This document shows, one piece after another, positions 1-7,511 of a stretch of 64,000 nt of DNA (within the stretch, counting starts at the first letter, position 1; each line of letters starts with the position of its first letter). Position numbers and translations under genes: made by a program. This DNA comes from Prevotellaceae bacterium UBA1075. GTDB taxonomy: Bacteria > Bacteroidota > Bacteroidia > Bacteroidales > Bacteroidaceae. The notes under the pieces were generated by a model that had not been told where the DNA came from, ran no database searches, and saw only the letters and a program-made list of their open reading frames with translations. The stretch is from contig DCCS01000032.1 of NCBI GenBank assembly GCA_002316015.1, positions 231,073 through 295,072 on the forward strand, in the 5' to 3' direction.

Positions 1-2
1 AA

Positions 3-1025
3 CTTGAGGCCCAGATGCGGAAGCGTCACCCCGAATGGCAGATGCACAGCCCGTTTGGGCTGGAGAATATCGATTTCGCACAAAAGGCGTGTGTGCTGGA
101 CGGGAAAGCCTACCTGCTCAAGGACAGCAACCTGCCCACTGTGTCGCCCGGCTCCCCCACGGCACTCACCAATGCCGAGGCCGAACTGGTGCGCAGGCTG
201 CGCCACTCGTTCCTTATATCGGAGAAACTGCAGAAGCACATCCAGTTGCTCTTCTCGCACGGATGCCTATATAATATATGTAATGGGAACCTTCTCTTCC
301 ACGCCTCCGTGCCCATGAATGCCGACGGCACGCTCAAGGAGGTGGAATTGTGCGGGCAGAGGTACAGCGGCCGCGCGCTCATGCACCACATAGGCATGTA
401 CATGCGCTCGGCTTTCCAGCCCGACACGCCCAAGGCAGAGCGCAACAATGCCCGCGACTACTTCTGGTACTTGTGGTGCGGAAAAGACTCGCCTCTCTTT
501 GACAAAGACCACATGACCACCTTTGAGCGGTATATGCTGGCCGACAAGAGCACCTATCACGAGGAGAAGGGCTGGTACTACACCCTGCGCGAGCAGCCCG
601 AGGTGTGCGACCGTATCCTGGATGCTTTCGGCGTGCAGGGCGACAACCGGCACATCATCAACGGGCATGTGCCGGTACACGCGAGCCAGGGTGAGAACCC
701 CATCAAGGCCGGAGGGAAACTGATGGTCATCGACGGAGGCTTTGCCAAGGCTTACCACAACACCACGGGCATTGCCGGCTACACGCTCGTGTACCACAGC
801 CGGGGATTCCAACTCATACAGCACGAGCCGTTCACCAGCACCCGCGACGCAATCCTCAGGCAGACCGACATCAAGAGCAGCACCCAGATAGTGGAAATGA
901 GCGGGCGGCGCCTGCGCGTGAAGGACACCGACAAGGGAAAGCTGCTGCAGACACAAATCGACGAGTTGCGCCAGTTGCTCTATGCCTACAGGCACGGCAT
1001 GCTGAAGGAGAATTCCAAGAGGTAG
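3..1025 (+). CDS. fbp: Fructose-1,6-bisphosphatase class III, C-terminal part (5' end outside window)
   Basis: Removes the 1-phosphate of fructose 1,6-bisphosphate in gluconeogenesis; cytosolic. The frame is open from base 3 into the left edge, so the N-terminal half is missing: about 340 residues are present, while class III enzymes of Bacteroidales and Firmicutes are about 650-670. Family-typical stretches are visible, including GHVPVHASQGENPIKAGGK and VIDGGFAKAYHNTTGIAGYT in the second half. The stop is followed after 33 bases by a GT11 glycosyltransferase gene on the same strand. The in-frame ATG at 15 lies inside the protein and is not the real start. Confidence 0.93.
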   Translation, partial: LEAQMRKRHPEWQMHSPFGLENIDFAQKACVLDGKAYLLKDSNLPTVSPGSPTALTNAEAELVRRLRHSFLISEKLQKHIQLLFSHGCLYNICNGNLLFHASVPMNADGTLKEVELCGQRYSGRALMHHIGMYMRSAFQPDTPKAERNNARDYFWYLWCGKDSPLFDKDHMTTFERYMLADKSTYHEEKGWYYTLREQPEVCDRILDAFGVQGDNRHIINGHVPVHASQGENPIKAGGKLMVIDGGFAKAYHNTTGIAGYTLVYHSRGFQLIQHEPFTSTRDAILRQTDIKSSTQIVEMSGRRLRVKDTDKGKLLQTQIDELRQLLYAYRHGMLKENSKR

Positions 1026-1058
1026 GCAACACACGACCATCCCCCCACACACAACGAC

Positions 1059-1940
1059 ATGAGACTGATAAAGATGGCTGGCGGACTGGGCAACCAGATG
1101 TTCATATACGCCATGTACCTGGGCATGCGAAAGCGCTTCGGCGACAGTGTGCGCATTGATATTACCGACCTCAAGCATCGCCACACGCACAACGGCTACG
1201 AGTTGAACAGGATATTCCGCATCCTGCCATGTGAGTTCTGCACCAGTTGGATTGTGGAGAAGATACTCGAGGGAACCATCTTCCGCATCATACTCGAGCG
1301 TCACCAGCATGGCTGCATGGACGCCTACCTCAAGCCCATGCGCTGGCCGTTCATCTATTACAAGGGCTTTTACCAGAACGAGCGCTACTTCCTGGATGTC
1401 GAGGACGAGGTGCGCGAGGCGTTTACCTTTGACGAGAACATAATCAGCGACAGGACTCGCCTCTGCCTCGAACACCTGCGGCGCGACCCAAAGGCGGTGT
1501 CGATACATGTGCGCCGGGGGGACTACACCCAGCCCAAGTACTGGCTTCCGATGGGCCAGTATGCCAGCACGGCTTATTTTCTGAACGCCATCGAGAGCAT
1601 GAGCATACTGATGCCCGGGGCACATTATTACGTGTTCTCTGATGACCTGCAGTGGGTGCGCGACAACCTTCCGCTGGAGAATGCCAACTTTGTGGACTGG
1701 AACACGGGCGCGGACAGTTGGCAGGACATGATGCTCATGAGCAACTGCCGGCACAACATCATATCCAACAGCACCTTCTCCTGGTGGGCGGCATGGCTCA
1801 ACGGATACTCCGAGAAGATTGTGATGGCGCCTCGCCAGTGGAGCGCCACGCAGCCCGCCACCGACCTGGTTCCTGCCTCGTGGCTTCTCATCGAGAACGT
1901 GCCCACCAGGGACACTCCCACCGAGGGCGCGCAGGAATAG
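1059..1940 (+). CDS. Alpha-1,2-fucosyltransferase family glycosyltransferase (GT11)
   Basis: Predicted to transfer fucose from GDP-fucose onto a glycan, probably a surface polysaccharide or O-antigen; cytosolic face of the inner membrane. At 293 residues it has normal GT11 length. Motifs in order: GGLGNQMF at about 8-15, HVRRGDY at 150-156 (the GDP-fucose-binding HxRRxDY motif), FSDD at 193-196, and SNSTFSWWAAWL at 236-247. It follows the fbp gene by 33 bases, so it may be read from the same transcript. Acceptor and linkage cannot be told from sequence; GT11 also contains alpha-1,3 enzymes. Confidence 0.9.
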   Translation: MRLIKMAGGLGNQMFIYAMYLGMRKRFGDSVRIDITDLKHRHTHNGYELNRIFRILPCEFCTSWIVEKILEGTIFRIILERHQHGCMDAYLKPMRWPFIYYKGFYQNERYFLDVEDEVREAFTFDENIISDRTRLCLEHLRRDPKAVSIHVRRGDYTQPKYWLPMGQYASTAYFLNAIESMSILMPGAHYYVFSDDLQWVRDNLPLENANFVDWNTGADSWQDMMLMSNCRHNIISNSTFSWWAAWLNGYSEKIVMAPRQWSATQPATDLVPASWLLIENVPTRDTPTEGAQE

Positions 1941-1975
1941 GCTGGCGCGATCCCGACCGCCCGGCTGCTGTGGGC

Positions 1976-2014
1976 GCAGAAAAAAGCCCCTCCGCCTTTC
2001 ACAAGGCAGGGGGC
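1976..2014 (-). terminator. Hairpin terminator for a minus-strand transcript
   Basis: On the minus strand the arms GCCTT (with GGCCCCC before it) and AAGGC (with GGAGGGGC after it) fold around a short TGTG loop and are followed directly by a run of six T. This is a Rho-independent layout, but no recognised minus-strand gene ends here, which points to the small unit between it and the minus-strand promoter at 2159-2166. Confidence 0.6.
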
Positions 2015-2121
2015 CAATCTTCAATCATTATTACGCTTTCACATAAATCGTTCTTCCGTTTCCTCGCCTTGCCGCCTCCGGCTCCGGGCGGACTGCTTTC
2101 GGGCGCTCCGTAACCATACAT
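1999..2121 (-). CDS. Possible small protein of 40 residues (or non-coding small RNA)
   Basis: This ORF sits between a minus-strand TACCTTTG promoter (2159-2166) and a T-run hairpin (1976-2014). It starts MYGYGAPESS, continues with a Gly/Pro stretch and a basic KARKRK segment, and stops in the terminator loop. A second ORF of 28 residues in another frame (2031-2117, starting MVTERPKAVR) covers the same DNA, so the frame is undecided. The 5' part of the transcript can fold (GACA/TGTC closing GGGG/CCCC). I recognise neither peptide. The unit may equally be a structured RNA of about 170 nt. Region 1941-2468 holds nothing else but the leader of the next gene. Confidence 0.3.
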   Translation of the reverse strand: MYGYGAPESSPPGAGGGKARKRKNDLCESVIMIEDWPPAL

Positions 2122-2158
2122 GACAATGCCGCGCCGGGGTGCTGCCCCTGTCGCGATG

Positions 2159-2166
2159 CAAAGGTA
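2159..2166 (-). promoter_or_regulatory. Bacteroidales -7 element (TACCTTTG), minus strand
   Basis: The complement reads TACCTTTG followed by CA, an exact match to the Bacteroidota TAnnTTTG -7 element. No good -33 TTTG is seen at the usual spacing. It points to the small unit ending at the hairpin at 1976-2014. Confidence 0.5.
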
Positions 2167-2333
2167 CGGACTTGTCCGCATGGCGGCAATACCCAAAAAT
2201 GATGGTTTCCCTCTACCGGCATGGCGGCATTTCCGGCACGGCCACGGCCTCCCCTATGGGGAGAATGTGCCCTGTCCGGGCCTTTTGCTGCGCGTTATGT
2301 GGCCGTGCCTGCCTGCCTTTGCGAAAATTGCCT

Positions 2334-2341
2334 TAACTTTA
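2334..2341 (+). promoter_or_regulatory. Candidate -7 element (TAACTTTA) for the SLC13 gene
   Basis: Differs from TAnnTTTG at the last base only. It would give a leader of about 120 nt before the ATG at 2469. I see no recognisable riboswitch in that leader. Confidence 0.35.
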
Positions 2342-2468
2342 CACACGCTAACCGCCACCCTGCCACACCAAACGCCCATAGGCAGGCGCCTGGGACGAGG
2401 CATTGCCACACTTCGCCTGGCGTGCGGGCACGCGGTTTGATGTCTCATCACATTTCGAGTCGTCACTT

Positions 2469-4373
2469 ATGACCACCACGCTCATCATCCTGGCCCTCAC
2501 CGTGGGCCTGTTCGTCTGGGGGCGCGTGCGCTCCGACATCGTTGCGCTGTGTGCCCTGGCAGCCCTGCTGGCCCTGGGAATCCTCACGCCCGCCGAGGCT
2601 CTTGCCGGCTTCTCGTCCCCCATTGTGGCGATGATGGCGGGGCTCTTCGTGGTGGGTGGGGCCATACTGCAGACCGGGCTTGCCCGCAGCATCGGGCAGC
2701 GTCTGATGTCTCTCGCGCGCGGCAGCGAGACCCTCACCTTCCTGCTCCTCATGCTGGTCACCTCGGTTATCGGCGCCTTTATAAGCAACACGGGCACGGT
2801 CGCGCTCATGATGCCCATCGTGGTGAGCATGGCGGCACAGGCTGGATTCCAGTCCTCGCGCATGCTCATGCCGCTGGCCTTCGCAGGCAGCCTGGGTGGC
2901 ATGCTCACCCTCATAGGCACACCGCCCAACCTGGTCATCGACGAGACCCTGCGCGAGGCTGGCTACCGGGGGCTGTCCTTTTTCTCATTCCTGCCCGTTG
3001 GCATGGTGTGCATCCTGGTGGGCACGCTGGTGCTGCTGCCTCTGAGCAGGTGGTTCCTGGTGCGCGGGGAACATCGCCGTACAGGCTCCGGCCCGGTCAT
3101 GCCCGCAGCCACCGGCGGCACACAGCCTGAGGGACGGGAGCCCACGGGCAGGCGCGGGGGGAAGCCACGCCTGAAATCGCCCGCCGACCTGGCACGCGAG
3201 TATGACATAGACAGGCACATACGCCGCTACCGAGTGGGCAGCGGGTCGCCCGCCATAGGGCGCAAGGTGGGCGGAATGAGGCTGCAGGAAGTCTATGGGG
3301 TGTCAATCGTGGAGATACGCAGCGAGCGTATGGGCCGTCTGTCCCTGCTCAAGGATGTGCGGCAGAACATGGCCACAGCCAACAGCGTCCTGCATGAGGG
3401 CGACATCCTGTATGTTACAGGTGAGTCCGGTGGGATGGACTGCATGGAGCACGACTTGCGGCTCACCGGGCAGGAGGACAACGCGCTGCATTTCTATGAC
3501 CTGGGGCTGGTGGAGCTCATCGTGACACCAGAGTCGGAGATCAACGGCATGAAGATACGCGAGGCGCAGCTCAGAAAGAAGTACGGAATCAATGTCCTGG
3601 CCATGCGAAACGGCAAAAGTTACCGGTCGGGGCGGCTTGCGGAGGCCAAACTGGAGACGGGCGACGTGCTGCTGGCGCAGGGCAAGTGGAACGACATACT
3701 CCGCCTCAATGACGAGAGTGACAACTGGGTGGTGCTTGGACACCCCGAACAGGCCCTTCGCCATGTCACCCTCGACTACAAGGCTCCGCTGGCTGCAGCC
3801 ATCATGCTGGGCATGGTGGTCATGATGGTGCTCGACACCATTCCCGCCGCGCCTGTCACTGCAGTCATCATGGCAGGCTTGCTCACCGTGCTCACAGGCT
3901 GCCACCGCAGCGTGGAGTCGGCCTATAAGACCATCCATTGGGAGAGCGTCGTGCTTATTGCCGCCATGATGCCCATGTCCACCGCGCTGGAGAAGACGGG
4001 AGTGTCCCAGGCCGTCTCCACGGCACTGGTCAGTTCGCTGGGCAGTATGGGCCCCACAGCCTTGCTGGCTGGACTGTACCTCACCACCTCGGTGCTCACC
4101 ATGTTTATCAGCAACACCGCCACAGCCGTGCTCATGGCGCCCATAGCCATGGTGGCCGCCGCCAGGTGCGGGGTGAGCCCTTATGCCTTCCTCTTCGCCG
4201 TGACCCTGGGAGCCAGCATGTGCTTCGCCTCGCCCTTCTCCACGCCCCCGAACGCCCTGGTGATGAAGGCAGGCAACTACACATTCGCCGATTACGTGAA
4301 GGTCGGCCTGCCTCTGCAGGTCATCATCGGTGTTGTCATGGTGCTGTTGCTGCCCTGCCTGTTCCCCTTCTGA
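2469..4373 (+). CDS. SLC13-family anion permease with two RCK_C (TrkA-C) domains
   Basis: Inner-membrane transporter of the DASS/SLC13 type; substrate probably a divalent anion such as sulfate, phosphate or a dicarboxylate. The 634-residue protein has a hydrophobic N-terminal half (residues 1 to about 195, with a GAFISNTGTVALMMPI hairpin), a charged cytoplasmic centre holding two RCK_C repeats, and a second hydrophobic half (from about 430) with the matching FISNTATAVLMAPIA hairpin and a TPPNALV motif. I chose the ATG at 2469 because MTTTLIILALTV opens a membrane helix; an upstream in-frame ATG at 2403 would add 22 polar residues. The linker near residue 200-225 is Gly/Arg-rich. The neighbouring SulP gene suggests related anion uptake. 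Confidence 0.88.
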   Translation: MTTTLIILALTVGLFVWGRVRSDIVALCALAALLALGILTPAEALAGFSSPIVAMMAGLFVVGGAILQTGLARSIGQRLMSLARGSETLTFLLLMLVTSVIGAFISNTGTVALMMPIVVSMAAQAGFQSSRMLMPLAFAGSLGGMLTLIGTPPNLVIDETLREAGYRGLSFFSFLPVGMVCILVGTLVLLPLSRWFLVRGEHRRTGSGPVMPAATGGTQPEGREPTGRRGGKPRLKSPADLAREYDIDRHIRRYRVGSGSPAIGRKVGGMRLQEVYGVSIVEIRSERMGRLSLLKDVRQNMATANSVLHEGDILYVTGESGGMDCMEHDLRLTGQEDNALHFYDLGLVELIVTPESEINGMKIREAQLRKKYGINVLAMRNGKSYRSGRLAEAKLETGDVLLAQGKWNDILRLNDESDNWVVLGHPEQALRHVTLDYKAPLAAAIMLGMVVMMVLDTIPAAPVTAVIMAGLLTVLTGCHRSVESAYKTIHWESVVLIAAMMPMSTALEKTGVSQAVSTALVSSLGSMGPTALLAGLYLTTSVLTMFISNTATAVLMAPIAMVAAARCGVSPYAFLFAVTLGASMCFASPFSTPPNALVMKAGNYTFADYVKVGLPLQVIIGVVMVLLLPCLFPF

Positions 4374-4447
4374 AGGGGGGCAAGACCTCGCCGGAACTGA
4401 CGCCGGATGACAGGCCCATGCAAATGCGTGGCCCGACGCAGTGCGCC

Positions 4448-4516
4448 GCGATGGCTATCGCAGCCGCATGCGATGGCGATCGCGGCGCACTGCAATCGCC
4501 ACCGCAGCGGCATGCG
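4448..4516. repeat. 22-bp tandem repeat array 1 (three units)
   Basis: Three head-to-tail 22-bp units at 4448-4469, 4470-4491 and 4492-4513, then GCG. Units 1 and 2 begin GCGATGGC and each contains a GCGAT/ATCGC mini-hairpin. The units match those at 25607-25672 and, in reverse complement, those at 38403-38523. It lies between the SLC13 stop and the SulP promoter; the rest of the gap 4374-4665 shows nothing else. Confidence 0.75.
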
Positions 4517-4620
4517 TTTTTTCCCCCATGGTGGTGTCCATTTGAGGACAACGGGCCACAAAGGCATGGGGGGGACATACCTTTAGCCCTTGTGCGTTTA
4601 CATATTTTAAGAAAAAGCCG

Positions 4621-4628
4621 TACCTTTG
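4621..4628 (+). promoter_or_regulatory. Bacteroidales promoter (TACCTTTG) for the SulP gene
   Basis: Exact TAnnTTTG -7 element, with TTTA about 20 bp upstream as a weak -33 box. The leader to the ATG at 4666 is about 35 nt. Confidence 0.65.
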
Positions 4629-4665
4629 CAGGCCGTAAGACTTAATCAAAATCCGACAGTCCTTG

Positions 4666-6354
4666 ATGAACAGACTCAGTTTTGCGCCGCGCATCGTAAG
4701 CGAGTTGCGGCATTACAACCGGGAGAAACTCACGGCCGACCTCATGGCGGGCCTCATTGTGGGCATCGTGGCCCTTCCGCTTGCCATCGCCTTCGGCATC
4801 GCCTCGGGCGTGTCGCCCTCCCAGGGCATCCTCACAGCCATCATCGGAGGTTTCCTCGTGAGTGCCCTGGGCGGAAGCAAGGTGCAGATAGGCGGCCCCA
4901 CAGGCGCTTTTGTCGTGATTATATACGGTATAGTCAACGACCCGCGACTTGGGCTCCCGGGACTGATGGTGGCCACCATGCTCGCGGGCGTGTTCCTCAT
5001 CCTGCTGGGCGCATGCCGCCTGGGCACCGTCATCAAGTTTATCCCCTACCCCATAGTGGTGGGATTCACCAGCGGAATAGCGGTCACCATCTTCACCACA
5101 CAGATTAAAGACCTGCTGGGGCTGGACATCGACGGCAAACTGCCAGGCGACTTCCTGGGCAAGTGGATGCTGTACCTGCGGCATATCCACACCGTCGACT
5201 GGGCCACGGCGTGCGTGGGCCTGCTGAGTGTCCTCGTCATAGCAGTCACGCCCAAGGTGTCCAAGAAGGTGCCCGGATCACTTGTGGCCATATTGGTGAT
5301 GACCGTCGGCGTGTATTTCCTCAACTCCTCAGGCGCCACGCACGTGAGCACCATTGGCGACCAGTTCGGCGAGATAAAGGCCAGCATCCCGCGCCTCGCC
5401 GTACCCGACATCACCTGGGAGGGAATCAGGGGGCTGCTCCCCACGGCAATGGTGATAGCCGTGCTGGGGGCCATCGAGTCGCTGCTGTCGGCCACTGTGG
5501 CCGACGGCGTGTGCGGTGACCGACACAACTCCAACCAGGAACTCATGGGACAGGGCGTGGCCAACCTGTGCACCCCGCTTCTCGGAGGCATACCTTGCAC
5601 GGGTGCCATCGCGCGCACCATGACCAACATCAACAACGGCGGGCGCACGCCCATGGCGGGCATCTTCCATGCCATAGTGCTGCTGGTCATCTTCCTGGCC
5701 CTCATGCCCCTGGCCGCCTACATCCCCCTGGCCTGCCTGGCTGGCGTGCTGGTGATGGTGAGTTACGGCATGAGCGGCTGGCGCACCTTTGTGCAGATGA
5801 CGCGCAACCCCAAGAGTGACGTGACCGTGCTGATGGTGACCTTCCTGCTTACGGTCATCTTTGACCTCACGGTGGCCATCGAGGTGGGACTGCTCATCGC
5901 CTGCCTGCTTTTCATGCGCCGCATGGCCGAGACCACACAGGTGAAGGTGATAGCCGGCGAGATAGACCCCAACGAGGAGACCGACGCCGAGGTGCACGAG
6001 GAGCGCCTGGCCATCCCCCATGGAGTGGAGGTGTACGAAATCAACGGCCCCTACTTCTTCGGTGTCGCCAATAAGTTTGACGACCTCATGGCCACTATGG
6101 AGCAGCGGCCCAAGGTGCGTGTCATACGCATGCGCCGTGTGCCCTTCATCGACTCCACCGGAATGCACAACCTGCAGAACCTGTGCCAGATGAGCCACCG
6201 CGAGGGCATCCACATCGTATTGTCGGGAGTGCAGCCCAACGTGTTCAGTGTGCTGGAGAAAAACGGGTTTTGCCACATGCTCGGAAAGGAACACATCTGT
6301 CCCAACATCAACGTTGCGCTGGAGAAGGCCGGGGAGATAGCCAGCCGCGCATAG
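4666..6354 (+). CDS. SulP-family inorganic anion transporter with C-terminal STAS domain
   Basis: Inner-membrane SLC26/SulP transporter for sulfate, bicarbonate or a similar anion. Of 562 residues, about 1-420 form the membrane domain, opening with the family signature LPLAIAFGIASGVSPSQG and GPTGAFVVII. Residues about 440-555 form a STAS domain containing FIDSTGMHNL, the usual serine/threonine phosphorylation loop. I take the ATG at 4666; the TTG directly before it could also be read. Its own promoter lies at 4621. Substrate cannot be assigned, but it and the SLC13 gene upstream make an anion transporter pair. Confidence 0.93.
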   Translation: MNRLSFAPRIVSELRHYNREKLTADLMAGLIVGIVALPLAIAFGIASGVSPSQGILTAIIGGFLVSALGGSKVQIGGPTGAFVVIIYGIVNDPRLGLPGLMVATMLAGVFLILLGACRLGTVIKFIPYPIVVGFTSGIAVTIFTTQIKDLLGLDIDGKLPGDFLGKWMLYLRHIHTVDWATACVGLLSVLVIAVTPKVSKKVPGSLVAILVMTVGVYFLNSSGATHVSTIGDQFGEIKASIPRLAVPDITWEGIRGLLPTAMVIAVLGAIESLLSATVADGVCGDRHNSNQELMGQGVANLCTPLLGGIPCTGAIARTMTNINNGGRTPMAGIFHAIVLLVIFLALMPLAAYIPLACLAGVLVMVSYGMSGWRTFVQMTRNPKSDVTVLMVTFLLTVIFDLTVAIEVGLLIACLLFMRRMAETTQVKVIAGEIDPNEETDAEVHEERLAIPHGVEVYEINGPYFFGVANKFDDLMATMEQRPKVRVIRMRRVPFIDSTGMHNLQNLCQMSHREGIHIVLSGVQPNVFSVLEKNGFCHMLGKEHICPNINVALEKAGEIASRA

Positions 6355-6489
6355 GCCAGCCGCACAGCGGGGCCCGAGGCTGCGCGGACGGGGACAACCC
6401 CGGCCCCAAACAGAGGCTTCGCGGAGCCAAATCCGGCGCGAAAAGCAAATTAGAGACAGGGCTCCCCTTGCCAATAGCGGAATAAAGTG

Positions 6490-6497
6490 TACCTTTG
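6490..6497 (+). promoter_or_regulatory. Bacteroidales promoter (TACCTTTG) for the 6545-10442 gene group
   Basis: Exact TAnnTTTG element about 48 nt before the ATG at 6545. It rules against translation from the in-frame GTG at 6497, which overlaps it. Confidence 0.65.
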
Positions 6498-6544
6498 TGA
6501 AAAGCGTGCGCGCCACGGCGCGAAAGCACCAAAAGACTCTGACA

Positions 6545-6808
6545 ATGAAACGCAGAACACAGAAAAGGTTGACCAGGAACCTGTGCGGGGAACTCTTCGC
6601 GGAGTGTGTGGTAGCATCGCATTTCCACAAGGACAAGCAGGAACAGACCGACCAGATAATGGTGAAGATACTGAACACACAGGACAGCCTGCTCGCGCGG
6701 CTCTCGCATGTGGAGCCTGGAAGCGTGAGGAAATTCTTCAGGAAATACCGTGATGATATAGACACCCTGCGCCAGGAGACCAAGAGGATGATAGGCGGTT
6801 TGGGCTGA
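6545..6808 (+). CDS. Conserved hypothetical small basic protein (87 aa)
   Basis: An 87-residue, Lys/Arg-rich, soluble protein beginning MKRRTQKRLTRNLCGELFAE, without signal peptide or membrane segment. The second half is predicted mainly helical (SVRKFFRKYRDDIDTLRQET). I recognise its general look from uncharacterised Bacteroidales proteins but know no function. The start at 6545 is preferred because the promoter at 6490-6497 overlaps the more upstream GTG. An acyltransferase gene follows after 155 bases, a gap wide enough for separate regulation. Confidence 0.7.
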   Translation: MKRRTQKRLTRNLCGELFAECVVASHFHKDKQEQTDQIMVKILNTQDSLLARLSHVEPGSVRKFFRKYRDDIDTLRQETKRMIGGLG

Positions 6809-6963
6809 GACCCGCCCCGCCGCGCATCCCCCGGATGCCCGCAGGCGGCCCGCGCCTGTTCTCTGCCACATCCGCCCTGCGCCTGCATGTGACAGGAGCA
6901 CAAGAGACGGGCGGGAAAGACACTCCGGACGGAACAGGAAGGAAAAGCGTAAACCCATCACCA

Positions 6964-7509
6964 ATGAACCAGAGATTCTACCGGCGGATACTGTACGGAT
7001 GGCTGGGCTTCTCGGAGGTGGTCACAGAGCCACGCCCCAAGAAGTACATCATCGTGATGGCCCCGCACACAAGCAACTGGGACTTCATCATCGGGAACCT
7101 GTATTCGCGCGCCGAGGGTTTCCGCTGCAATTTCCTCATCAAGAGGGAGTGGTTCTTCTGGCCCATGGGCAAGCTGATGCGCAGGATGGGGGGCATACCC
7201 GTGTACCGCGACAAGCAGATGGGAACCACCGACCGGCTGGCACTGCTGGCCAGGAAGTCCAGGACATTCCACCTGTGCATCACACCCGAAGGGACACGCA
7301 AGCCCAACAGCGAGTGGAAGCTTGGCTTCTATTACATCGCGCTCAAGGCGGGACTGCCCATACTGCTGTACGGGCTGGACTACAGGGAGAGAAAGATAGA
7401 GTGTACCAAGACCATCATACCCAACGGTGACGTGGAGGGGCAGATGGCCGAGATAAAGGGCTACTTCGCGCGCTTCGTGGCAAGGAAGCCCGAAAATTTC
7501 GCAATATAA
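6964..7509 (+). CDS. Lysophospholipid (1-acylglycerol-3-phosphate) acyltransferase family protein
   Basis: PlsC-like acyltransferase expected to acylate a lysophospholipid or other glycerol/lipid hydroxyl at the inner membrane. In 181 residues the catalytic HX4D motif is HTSNWD at 35-40 and the acceptor-binding motif is TPEGTR at 107-112. It is short and lacks a clear long membrane anchor, resembling the compact Bacteroidales subfamily rather than PlsC itself. I chose the ATG at 6964 because the 43 codons upstream are unlike the family. The stop is separated by two bases from the next start (7512), so the two genes are co-translated. Confidence 0.85.
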   Translation: MNQRFYRRILYGWLGFSEVVTEPRPKKYIIVMAPHTSNWDFIIGNLYSRAEGFRCNFLIKREWFFWPMGKLMRRMGGIPVYRDKQMGTTDRLALLARKSRTFHLCITPEGTRKPNSEWKLGFYYIALKAGLPILLYGLDYRERKIECTKTIIPNGDVEGQMAEIKGYFARFVARKPENFAI

Positions 7510-7511
7510 CT

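Noticed and set aside
267..2024. Long open frame of 585 codons on the minus strand
   Set aside because: It is antisense to the fbp and GT11 genes, which have clear family motifs. In GC-rich DNA such shadow frames are common; the protein shows no motif.
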